A DNA stretch of 64,000 nt from Myroides marinus (GTDB lineage: Bacteria > Bacteroidota > Bacteroidia > Flavobacteriales > Flavobacteriaceae), in the NCBI RefSeq assembly GCF_900109075.1, contig NZ_FNYS01000001.1:62001-126000 (forward strand), given 5' to 3'. Position 1 is the first letter of the stretch, and the number at the start of each line of letters is the position of its first letter. The notes under the pieces were generated by a model, which saw nothing but the letters and a program-made list of their open reading frames with translations, did not search any database and had not been told where the DNA came from. The position numbers were made by a program, and so were the translations under genes. Of this stretch, positions 18,080 through 24,593 are shown piece after piece.

Positions 18080-18958
18080 ATGAAAAGAACCTTATTATTA
18101 ACTCCTCTGTTGCTACTAATGGTTAGTTGGAACAGTTATAGTGCATCGAGTACTATACCTCCTACACAGATAAAAAAACTCACTGTGGTGAGTCAGATTG
18201 TCGAAAAGAATTATGTACCTACTGAAGAAACTACTTTAGTAGATGATGTGAATGTGGCTACGGGAAAAAATACGACTACTGAGATATCAATCACGAAGTA
18301 CGACTTTACGTATAATACTGTAGGACAAATGACTGCTGTCAAATCATACTTAGTAGAAAATGGTCAACCTACTAGCACTTTTATCACTACACTAGATATA
18401 GATGCCAATAATCAGCTAAACAAGGTTTTATTTGGAGAGAATAAGATGAGTCTTGATTTAACTTATGACAACAATAGATTAAAAAGCACAGAGTTTAAGG
18501 ATCTATACTATGATGAGTCTAGGGTAACAACTATTACTTATAACAAACTAGATTTACCTGGAGAGATAGAGACTGTATCTCAGCCACAATACTCGGATCC
18601 TGAAGTAACGAAGTTTATCTTTGACCCTAATAATAATGTAAAGATAGTAGCATTAGATAGCAACAAGACAAACTATACATATGACAGTAAGAAGTATCCT
18701 TTTGCTTTCTTACCTTATTCATTTAATGTATCTAATTACTTAAGTGCTTCTGAGCTAAATTACACTAATTATGTACAGCAAAACAATGTAGTCAAAATAG
18801 CAGATAGCAACTTTATCACAACTATAGACTATACGTACAGTAATCAGAATTTACCACTAACTGCTAAAGTGAAGACCGTTGATAAGTCTAATCCTACAGA
18901 TATAGTTAGTCAATATGATTATGAGTTTATCTATAAAGATTTAGAAATTACAGAATAA
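18080..18958 (+). CDS. YD-repeat-like secreted protein, copy 3 of a tandem array
   Basis: 292 residues with signal peptide MKRTLLLTPLLLLMVSWNSYSAS. Conserved blocks: KLTVVSQIVEKNYVPTEE, YDFTYNTVGQMTAVKSY, YTYDSKKYPFAFLPYSF, LNYTNYVQQNNVVKIADSNF, DYTYSNQNLPLTAKVK, and YDYEFIYKDLEITE at the end. It is closest in wording to copy 2. It ends 1 bp before a strong terminator whose stem is repeated almost exactly after copy 4. Unknown function. Confidence 0.8.
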   Translation: MKRTLLLTPLLLLMVSWNSYSASSTIPPTQIKKLTVVSQIVEKNYVPTEETTLVDDVNVATGKNTTTEISITKYDFTYNTVGQMTAVKSYLVENGQPTSTFITTLDIDANNQLNKVLFGENKMSLDLTYDNNRLKSTEFKDLYYDESRVTTITYNKLDLPGEIETVSQPQYSDPEVTKFIFDPNNNVKIVALDSNKTNYTYDSKKYPFAFLPYSFNVSNYLSASELNYTNYVQQNNVVKIADSNFITTIDYTYSNQNLPLTAKVKTVDKSNPTDIVSQYDYEFIYKDLEITE

Positions 18959-18959
18959 C

Positions 18960-18990
18960 AAAAAAGGTTAGCCATAGGCTAACCTTTTTT
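18960..18990 (+). terminator. Terminator after copy 3
   Basis: Stem AAAAAAGGTTAGCC pairing with GGCTAACCTTTTTT around ATA, ending in a T-run. Nearly the same stem follows copy 4 at 20014-20040. Confidence 0.9.
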
Positions 18991-19125
18991 GTTACACTAC
19001 AGTGAAAACTTTACTCTTTGACATGTACAAGACCTACTTGGAAAACATATATATATTACTATAGATTAATTGTACCTTTAGAAGGTATAACTTCTCTCAA
19101 AAAACAAGAAGCTTTAATCTCATAT

Positions 19126-20010
19126 ATGATGTGCTATGAAAAAAACATTCTTTTTTACTATTCTTACCTTTTTACTTGTCCAAACGTTGTTATTGCATCA
19201 GATTTACAAGTTAAAAAGAAAAAAACAGTACTCTATAAATTAGTAATTAATGACTATATGTATAAAAATGATGAGTTTGAAGATGATGAAGAATATCAAG
19301 CTATGCTACTAACTAATCCTAATGATTCTGTGGTACTAGTAGGGACTTACAACCTCACCTTTTTATACAATGAATTTGGTGACTTGTACCGTGTAAATAC
19401 CACATCCCTTGCTCCTCCGATCTATATAGAGCTAACTCTAAACCAACAAAGACGAGTAGAAAAAGTCAAGTCAGTAGAAGGTGCTGATACAAGAGTAGAG
19501 ACAGCTATGATATATAATAACGGTTTTTTACAACAAGTCCAATCAGAAGAAATAAGCTCTGCAACAGACCTAACCTTACAGTACGAATACAACAAAAAGC
19601 AATTGCCTTCTATCATTAAAGGGGAAAAAAAGAGCAAAGAATATGCTAATAGATTAAAGGTTTTATTTGAATACAATACTACTGGTGAATTAACTTCTAT
19701 TGAGTCAAAAGATCGCAAGTTTAACTTAAGCTATGACAAAGCGCATAACCCTTATGCTAGTTTGCCTTACTTCTATACACATGAACTACATCCTATATTA
19801 GGGATACTACATTATACAAACTATATACAAAAACACAATATAACACGTATAGAAAATTCTGATGAAATAACTACTTTAACCTATACTTATAATCAAGACA
19901 ACCTACCTACAAAAGCTCTTGTAAGAAACAAACTTAAAAGATATAATTCTAACTCTGACTCTTTTCTGCAATACGAATATTTTTATAAAGAAATTGAGAT
20001 TGTAGAATAA
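19126..20010 (+). CDS. YD-repeat-like protein, copy 4; signal peptide out of frame
   Basis: The body (from about 19186) matches the other copies: KTVLYKLVINDY, NLTFLYNEFGDLYRV, LLQYEYNKKQLPS-type units, LHYTNYIQKHNITRIEN and YEYFYKEIEIVE. The expected signal peptide is also present (ATG at 19136, MKKTFFFTILTFLLVQT) but in another frame, which ends in a stop after 36 codons. Joining that signal to VVIASDLQ, a good cleavage site, needs one extra base near 19180-19190. As the sequence stands, the in-frame ATG is at 19126 (MMCYEKNILFYYSYLF), which gives a weaker hydrophobic leader. So this is either a recent one-base deletion, a sequencing error, or a gene using the poorer leader. Confidence 0.65.
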   Translation: MMCYEKNILFYYSYLFTCPNVVIASDLQVKKKKTVLYKLVINDYMYKNDEFEDDEEYQAMLLTNPNDSVVLVGTYNLTFLYNEFGDLYRVNTTSLAPPIYIELTLNQQRRVEKVKSVEGADTRVETAMIYNNGFLQQVQSEEISSATDLTLQYEYNKKQLPSIIKGEKKSKEYANRLKVLFEYNTTGELTSIESKDRKFNLSYDKAHNPYASLPYFYTHELHPILGILHYTNYIQKHNITRIENSDEITTLTYTYNQDNLPTKALVRNKLKRYNSNSDSFLQYEYFYKEIEIVE

Positions 20011-20013
20011 CAG

Positions 20014-20040
20014 AAAAGGTTAGCCAATGGCTAACCTTTC
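20014..20040. terminator. Terminator after copy 4, shared with the GNAT gene
   Basis: AAAGGTTAGCC pairs with GGCTAACCTTT around AAT. Apart from the loop and flanks it repeats the terminator at 18960-18990. It sits between convergent genes. Confidence 0.82.
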
Positions 20041-20044
20041 TCAT

Positions 20045-20554
20045 TTATAACTCTATTTGATAGATATAATCATCCATTACATACCCCTGCCCAATATCGA
20101 AAGTCTTAGACTCGATACACTTCATTCCATTGCGTTCATAGAAATCTATAGCGCGTTGGTTATTCTTATTTACTGTTAGATATACAGCAGTAGCACCATT
20201 TTGTCTTGCATACTCAAGTACATGTTCAAACATATAAGCCCCAAGTCCCTTTATCTTTCTATACACATCAGAATACAACTTAGACAAAAACACTCTATTA
20301 TCCTCCATTAGTTTATAATTCGTATATCCTAATAACTCATCCCCTTGCATTAGAAGCTCCCATTGATAATCCTTTGTTAGCTCATCCAAAATACGTTCGT
20401 TACTATACATCATCGGCAACATATAGTCTATCTGCTCTTGACCTATGATTTCTAGATATGTATCTTCCCAAATCTTCTCTGCCAATGGCAAGATAAGGTG
20501 TATATTATGTTTATCTACAGGAACAAACTGCGCTGTTTCGCTTAACTGTGTCAT
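20045..20554 (-). CDS. GNAT-family N-acetyltransferase
   Basis: 169 residues, cytosolic. The GNAT core is visible: a beta strand LMQGDELLGYTNYKL, then VFLSKLYSDVYRKIKGLGAYMFEHVLEYA, in which R-K-I-K-G-L-G fills the acetyl-CoA pyrophosphate loop (Q/RxxGxG/A), and finally VYLTVNKNNQRAIDFYERNGM, the usual N-x-x-A-x-x-F-Y-x-x-x-G-F/M block. This wording resembles spermidine/spermine-type or generic small-molecule acetyltransferases of Bacteroidota; the acceptor is not known. No operon partner. Confidence 0.9.
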   Translation of the reverse strand: MTQLSETAQFVPVDKHNIHLILPLAEKIWEDTYLEIIGQEQIDYMLPMMYSNERILDELTKDYQWELLMQGDELLGYTNYKLMEDNRVFLSKLYSDVYRKIKGLGAYMFEHVLEYARQNGATAVYLTVNKNNQRAIDFYERNGMKCIESKTFDIGQGYVMDDYIYQIEL

Positions 20555-20605
20555 GGTATATCACTTTTATAAAAGCGAAAATACGATAAAACTAAAATAT
20601 AGACA

Positions 20606-20639
20606 TAAAAAAGCGAGAGTAGTTATACTACTCTCGCTT
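20606..20639 (-). terminator. Terminator of the leucyl aminopeptidase gene
   Basis: Perfect 13-bp stem AAGCGAGAGTAGT / ACTACTCTCGCTT with a 3-nt loop. The A-run on its left gives the T-run of the minus-strand RNA. Confidence 0.88.
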
Positions 20640-20664
20640 ATAATCTTATAATTAAAGATAAAGA

Positions 20665-22056
20665 TTACCCTTTATAGTTAGTCAAGAAGTCAACTAGAGT
20701 ACGTACTCCACTTCCTGTACCACCGTTTCCTTTATAGTCTCTTGGTGCATCCATCCAAGCTGGACCTGCAATATCCATGTGTACATAAGGTGCTTTAGCA
20801 AAATGCTCTAAGAACTTACCAGCTGTGATAGTACCAGCAAAACGTCCTCCGATATTCTTCATATCAGCGATATTAGATTTTAGCAAGTCTTTATAGTCAT
20901 CCCAGAAAGGTAACTTAGCTAAACGCTCATGTACATTATATCCTGAAGCGATGATAGCGTCCATCGTTTGCTCATCGTTACCCATGATACAAGAAGCCAT
21001 ATCTCCAGCTACTACTAAAGCAGCACCTGTTAATGTAGCAGCATCAATGATCACTTGTGGATCGTACTGTGTAGCATAAGCAATAGCATCTGCTAAGATC
21101 ATACGTCCTTCTGCATCAGTATTTAATACCTCGATAGTAGTACCATCAAACATTGTGATAACATCACCAGGAGCATAAGCATCTCCACCAGGACGGTTAT
21201 CTGTAGCAGGGATTAACCCGATAACGTGTACATTCACTTCATTTAAAGCAGCAGCATAGATAGTACCAGCCATACAAGCAGCCCCCCCCATATCACTCTT
21301 CATAGAATCCATAGATCCTGCAGTAGGTTTTAAACTTAAACCTCCTGTATCATATACTACTCCTTTACCTACTAATACGATAGGTTTTTTGTTGATAGGA
21401 TTAGCAGGTTTGTACTCGATAACTGTAAAAGTAGGTTGCTCTACAGAACCTTTATTTACAGCTAATAAACCTCCCATTTTAAGATCTTCGATAGCCTTAC
21501 GCTCTAAGATATTTACAGAGAAGTTAGCTTCTTTACCTAATACAGCTATCTCTTTTGCTAATTGTGTAGCAGTTAAGAAACTTGTAGGCTCGTTTACCAT
21601 AGTACGTGCCCAGTAAACCGCTTTCACAGTATTGTTTAAGTCACTGATTTGTTTTGCAGTGAAATCACCTTTTACCTCAACTCCTTCTAAAGCATACTTC
21701 ATATCAGCAGCTTCTTTGAAGTATTTTAAGAATTGGTAGTTAGACAATACAAATCCTTCTACTAATGCTAATGTAGAAGCTCCGTTACCTACGATAGTAA
21801 GATTGTCTGCTTTTTTATCTAATTGTTTGCGAATGTTATTACCCGCTAAACGCATTTTCTCTAAGTTCTCATTCTCTTTCACAAAGAAGAAATACTGACT
21901 TCCTACTTTAGCAAAGTCTTCTTCTTTTTTTCCCTCTTCAAATGCTTTTACAAAGTCATTCAATAATGCAGGAACCTCAACAGCCCCTTTATTCTCATTA
22001 CTTAAAACGAAAACAACGTTTCCGTTTGCTTTAATGTTATTTACTAGTTGTATCAT
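20665..22056 (-). CDS. Leucyl aminopeptidase, peptidase family M17
   Basis: 463 residues, cytosolic. The C-terminal catalytic domain has the M17 signature NTDAEGRMILADA (about residue 312), the metal-binding Lys and Asp of VGKGVVYDTGGLSLKP (about 229) and DMGGAACMAGT. It cleaves N-terminal residues, preferring Leu, as a hexamer with two metal ions per subunit. The N-terminal domain (residues 1-150) is the usual less conserved macro-like domain. A -7 box sits just upstream of the start and a strong terminator follows, so it is monocistronic. Confidence 0.95.
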   Translation of the reverse strand: MIQLVNNIKANGNVVFVLSNENKGAVEVPALLNDFVKAFEEGKKEEDFAKVGSQYFFFVKENENLEKMRLAGNNIRKQLDKKADNLTIVGNGASTLALVEGFVLSNYQFLKYFKEAADMKYALEGVEVKGDFTAKQISDLNNTVKAVYWARTMVNEPTSFLTATQLAKEIAVLGKEANFSVNILERKAIEDLKMGGLLAVNKGSVEQPTFTVIEYKPANPINKKPIVLVGKGVVYDTGGLSLKPTAGSMDSMKSDMGGAACMAGTIYAAALNEVNVHVIGLIPATDNRPGGDAYAPGDVITMFDGTTIEVLNTDAEGRMILADAIAYATQYDPQVIIDAATLTGAALVVAGDMASCIMGNDEQTMDAIIASGYNVHERLAKLPFWDDYKDLLKSNIADMKNIGGRFAGTITAGKFLEHFAKAPYVHMDIAGPAWMDAPRDYKGNGGTGSGVRTLVDFLTNYKG

Positions 22057-22077
22057 CTTTGTTGATTTATATTATTG

Positions 22078-22085
22078 CAAATATA
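22078..22085 (-). promoter_or_regulatory. -7 promoter box of the leucyl aminopeptidase gene
   Basis: On the minus strand it reads TATATTTG, a full match to TAnnTTTG, 22 bp upstream of the ATG at 22056. A -33 element at the proper spacing is not obvious. Confidence 0.55.
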
Positions 22086-22206
22086 GCATTTTTAGACTCA
22101 ACTAAAAAAGAGCTTTTATTAAATCTCTACTACTACCACAAAAGTATCCTAAAAAGATAAAATCACTGTATAAAGACCATTATTTATCGAAAAACAATAA
22201 ATATTA

Positions 22207-22237
22207 TTTGTTTTATAAAAAATTAAATATACTTTTG
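22207..22237 (+). promoter_or_regulatory. Complete Bacteroidota-type promoter (TTTG-N19-TACTTTTG)
   Basis: TTTG at 22207-22210 and TACTTTTG at 22230-22237, with 19 bp between. This is the best promoter match in the window, since both boxes and the spacing fit. It drives the small ORF at 22270 and the DUF2975/Xre genes behind it. Confidence 0.8.
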
Positions 22238-22269
22238 GAATACTAATTAACCTACTAAACCTTACTATA

Positions 22270-22344
22270 ATGATCAAACTATTAATCCACTGGGCAACAC
22301 TTCTAATGGCATTCTGTGAAAGAATACTAGATATTTTGTTTTAA
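22270..22344 (+). CDS. 24-residue hydrophobic small ORF ahead of the DUF2975 module
   Basis: ATG at 22270 opens a 24-codon frame ending at TAA (MIKLLIHWATLLMAFC then ERILDILF). It begins 33 bp after the promoter at 22207-22237 and stops 15 bp before the next ATG. The peptide is one hydrophobic, possibly amphipathic or membrane-spanning helix. It could be a leader peptide, a small membrane protein or a chance ORF. Supporting it are position and lack of overlap with anything else; no homologue can be checked here. Confidence 0.45.
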   Translation: MIKLLIHWATLLMAFCERILDILF

Positions 22345-22359
22345 AAAAGAATTGATAAT

Positions 22360-22974
22360 ATGAAACTAAAACTACTTACTGTACTATTTCTTATTGCTTA
22401 TACTTTGTCATTTACTGCTCATTTCGAAGATTTTAATGAAGGGTTTAAAGATGGTAATTGTGCTACAGAAAACGGAACAGAAATCTACAAGCTACGTATT
22501 GAACAACTAGACAAACTAGATAACGTTAAGGTCCTAACACCTAATACTAATACAACAATCACTAAAGATAGAGCTACTGAGACAGTAAAGATAGAGACCA
22601 AAGACATCATTCCGAACTACTTTAAAATACCTAGAGGAATACTAATGCTTGCTTTTACACTATTAATACCAGCTATCTTTATCGTTCTATATATCTATTT
22701 TAAAAACTTATACAGAGGTGATATAGTTAGCCAAAGACAAATTAAGAACCTACAATTCATAGGGTATGCACATCTAGCTTATGCTTTAGTCGAAAACTTT
22801 TTTCTACTAACAGATAATATACACAAACAAAAAGTAGCGGAGTTTTATAACTTAACGCTAATAAAAGATGAGTATGACATCACGTTATTCTTTATTCCCT
22901 TAATTTTGCTGATGATTGTAGAAGTATTAAAACAACACTTGCGTTTAAAAGAAGACGCAGAACTAACCATATAA
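22360..22974 (+). CDS. DUF2975 membrane protein
   Basis: 204 residues. A signal-like first helix (MKLKLLTVLFLIAYTLSFT), an extracytoplasmic loop of about 80 residues rich in Thr and charged residues, then three more membrane helices (LMLAFTLLIPAIFIVLYIYF; a helix near residues 130-150; ITLFFIPLILLMIVEVL). The block between the second and third helices includes IVSQRQIKNLQFIGYAHL. This is the DUF2975 pattern. Together with the Xre-type regulator 9 bp downstream it makes the paired module known in Firmicutes as YoaS/YozG. The role is thought to be membrane-linked control of the partner regulator, but that is not settled. Confidence 0.82.
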   Translation: MKLKLLTVLFLIAYTLSFTAHFEDFNEGFKDGNCATENGTEIYKLRIEQLDKLDNVKVLTPNTNTTITKDRATETVKIETKDIIPNYFKIPRGILMLAFTLLIPAIFIVLYIYFKNLYRGDIVSQRQIKNLQFIGYAHLAYALVENFFLLTDNIHKQKVAEFYNLTLIKDEYDITLFFIPLILLMIVEVLKQHLRLKEDAELTI

Positions 22975-22983
22975 CCTCACCAT

Positions 22984-23193
22984 ATGCCAATAATAGTAAA
23001 CCTTGATGTCATGATGGCTAAGCGAAAGATATCGCTTAATGAATTGGCCGAACGCGTAGGTATAACAGTTAGCAACCTCTCTATACTAAAGACTAATAAA
23101 GCAAAGGCTATACGCTTTAGTACATTAGAAGCTATCTGTAAAGAGTTGGACTGTCAACCAGCCGATATATTAGAATATGTAAACGAAGACTGA
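22984..23193 (+). CDS. Small Xre/Cro-type HTH regulator (YozG-like)
   Basis: 69 residues, nearly all of it a single HTH_3/HTH_26 domain: MPIIVNLDVMMAKRKISLNELAERVG, then ITVSNLSILKTNKAKAIRFSTL and EAICKELDCQPADILEY. The recognition helix is around SNLSILKTNKA. Partner of DUF2975 immediately upstream (9-bp gap). Such pairs are widespread, with the HTH protein presumably held or released by the membrane partner. The stop codon lies within the stem of the terminator. Confidence 0.88.
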   Translation: MPIIVNLDVMMAKRKISLNELAERVGITVSNLSILKTNKAKAIRFSTLEAICKELDCQPADILEYVNED

Positions 23194-23215
23194 GCGATGC
23201 TCGGTCTTTTATTTT
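23186..23215 (+). terminator. Terminator of the DUF2975/Xre operon
   Basis: AAGACTGAGC pairs with GCTCGGTCTT (one G-T pair) and is followed by a T-rich run. The stem includes the TGA stop of the HTH gene. Confidence 0.82.
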
Positions 23216-23220
23216 TAAAA

Positions 23221-23571
23221 CTATTCTAACTTACTTAAAAAGCTAGCGTTGATACCATAAATCAAAGAGATAATTAAGCCAACAATCCCTAGAATAATAA
23301 AAAGCTTATTATAAGACTTATTCCTAATTGTCAAACGCATAATAACAAAAGCAAAAAGAGTATACCCTCCTACATACAAATAGAAAGCAAAGAACATTAA
23401 AATTCCAATCAACACCATCCCCTGTGCGTAAACCAAAAGACCACGCTCATCAAAGAAAAGTGAGGACACTACTTTACTAATAAAAGCAAAGAACACAGTT
23501 AATGCTATTAATAACACTACTCCTAAGATAAACAGTCTCTTATGTCTTTTTTCAACACTAAGATCTTCCAT
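23221..23571 (-). CDS. Small membrane protein, three to four helices
   Basis: 116 residues from the ATG at 23571 (MEDLSVEKRHKRLFILG). The frame is open 17 codons further upstream, but those residues are polar and poorly coding-like. Hydrophobic segments: FILGVVLLIALTVFFAFIS, an amphipathic middle around GMVLIGILMFFAFYLYVGGY, and LFIILGIVGLIISLIYGI near the end. No motif is recognised. It is a possible cotranscript of the UbiA-like gene (62 bp gap). Confidence 0.68.
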   Translation of the reverse strand: MEDLSVEKRHKRLFILGVVLLIALTVFFAFISKVVSSLFFDERGLLVYAQGMVLIGILMFFAFYLYVGGYTLFAFVIMRLTIRNKSYNKLFIILGIVGLIISLIYGINASFLSKLE

Positions 23572-23633
23572 ATAACAATTATTTTTATTAATTGTTAAAT
23601 TTAGTAATTTATTATCAGACAAACACTTAATAT

Positions 23634-24470
23634 CTAATCAAATATACTTGCATTACCCTGTATTACAACAATTAACCACCATACAATAGGCACACTCTCT
23701 ACCCAAAATAAAGTAAAGAACTTGGTACGTTTAGGAGAGGCATAAATAATAAAAAATAGCGTTAGGAGAACAATCAATAGATTATTCCAAGCTTGTATAG
23801 GTTGATACCCTAATTTAAAGAACTCTATTACATAGAAAGGAATAAGTAGTAAAGCTAATAGATATTTGGTGTTCGTAATTCCCAACATCTGTGGTAATGT
23901 TTTCAAATACTTATCATCGTATTGTAGGTCAACTACCTCAAAAATACCTATCAAGATAAATACTAATATAAAACGCTGAGTAAACTTAATTACAATGTCC
24001 CAAGTAATCGGAATATCAGCATTCATTACTGGTACGATTAATGTCACTGTAGCCCAACATAGACATACTATATACACTTTTAGTCCTGCGAGATTGCGAA
24101 GATTACTCACATTACTACTCACAGGGATAGCATAGAGTACTGCGAGTACTAAAAGTCCTATAGTAACTAACTGCGCTTTGAGATTTAATAAGAAGAAACT
24201 GACTACACCAACTACCAAAGCCACAAGACTAATGGCTATTATTACTTTTAATCGAAGGGTAAATGGATTCTTATGTCTATAAACTACCTCAGCATATTTA
24301 ATAAAGTTATAAGAAAACAATGTTCCGCTGAAGGCCAAAATAGAGACAACAGCATCAAAAGGTAGGTGACAAAAATAAAAAGTCATTTGCACCAAAGCGA
24401 ATACAGCTAAGGAAACGTGAATACTTCCGTTCAAATAAAGTGCAACTATTCTATTTTTTAACAAATCCAT
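23634..24470 (-). CDS. UbiA-like polytopic membrane protein
   Basis: 278 residues from the ATG at 24470 (MDLLKNRIVALYLNGSIHV). It has about eight membrane helices. The pattern GSIHVSLAVFALVQMTF...SGTLFSYNFIKYAEVVYRH corresponds to the UbiA-related proteins that Flavobacteria carry next to gcvP. The later segment FEVVDLQYDDKYLKTLPQMLGI contains the second Asp-rich motif of UbiA prenyltransferases (D-x-x-x-D), while the first Asp-rich motif (NDxxDxxxD) is weak (YNFIKYAEV). It may therefore be a diverged or inactive prenyltransferase. It is divergent from gcvP, with about 120 bp between the starts. Confidence 0.72.
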   Translation of the reverse strand: MDLLKNRIVALYLNGSIHVSLAVFALVQMTFYFCHLPFDAVVSILAFSGTLFSYNFIKYAEVVYRHKNPFTLRLKVIIAISLVALVVGVVSFFLLNLKAQLVTIGLLVLAVLYAIPVSSNVSNLRNLAGLKVYIVCLCWATVTLIVPVMNADIPITWDIVIKFTQRFILVFILIGIFEVVDLQYDDKYLKTLPQMLGITNTKYLLALLLIPFYVIEFFKLGYQPIQAWNNLLIVLLTLFFIIYASPKRTKFFTLFWVESVPIVWWLIVVIQGNASIFD

Positions 24471-24552
24471 ATTAATTATCAGTCTTCTACTGTTATGCTT
24501 ATTCACTTTTCAAAATTAATCGATATAAATATACAATTGTCAGATTAATGGT

Positions 24553-24560
24553 TATTTTTG
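24553..24560 (+). promoter_or_regulatory. -7 promoter box of gcvP
   Basis: TATTTTTG fits TAnnTTTG, 33 bp before the gcvP ATG. No glycine riboswitch is visible; the whole spacer is too short for one. Confidence 0.55.
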
Positions 24561-24593
24561 TGTGATTAAACACAACTTTTATTTATTGTCCAA

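Noticed and set aside
19018..19125. Start of the fourth array gene at a TTG at 19018
   Set aside because: The added residues are not signal-like and have no counterpart in the three paralogues; ATG starts at 19126 or 19136 fit better.
24471..24593. Glycine riboswitch ahead of gcvP
   Set aside because: The gap of about 120 bp shared by two divergent genes shows no paired aptamer folds and is too short for the tandem form.
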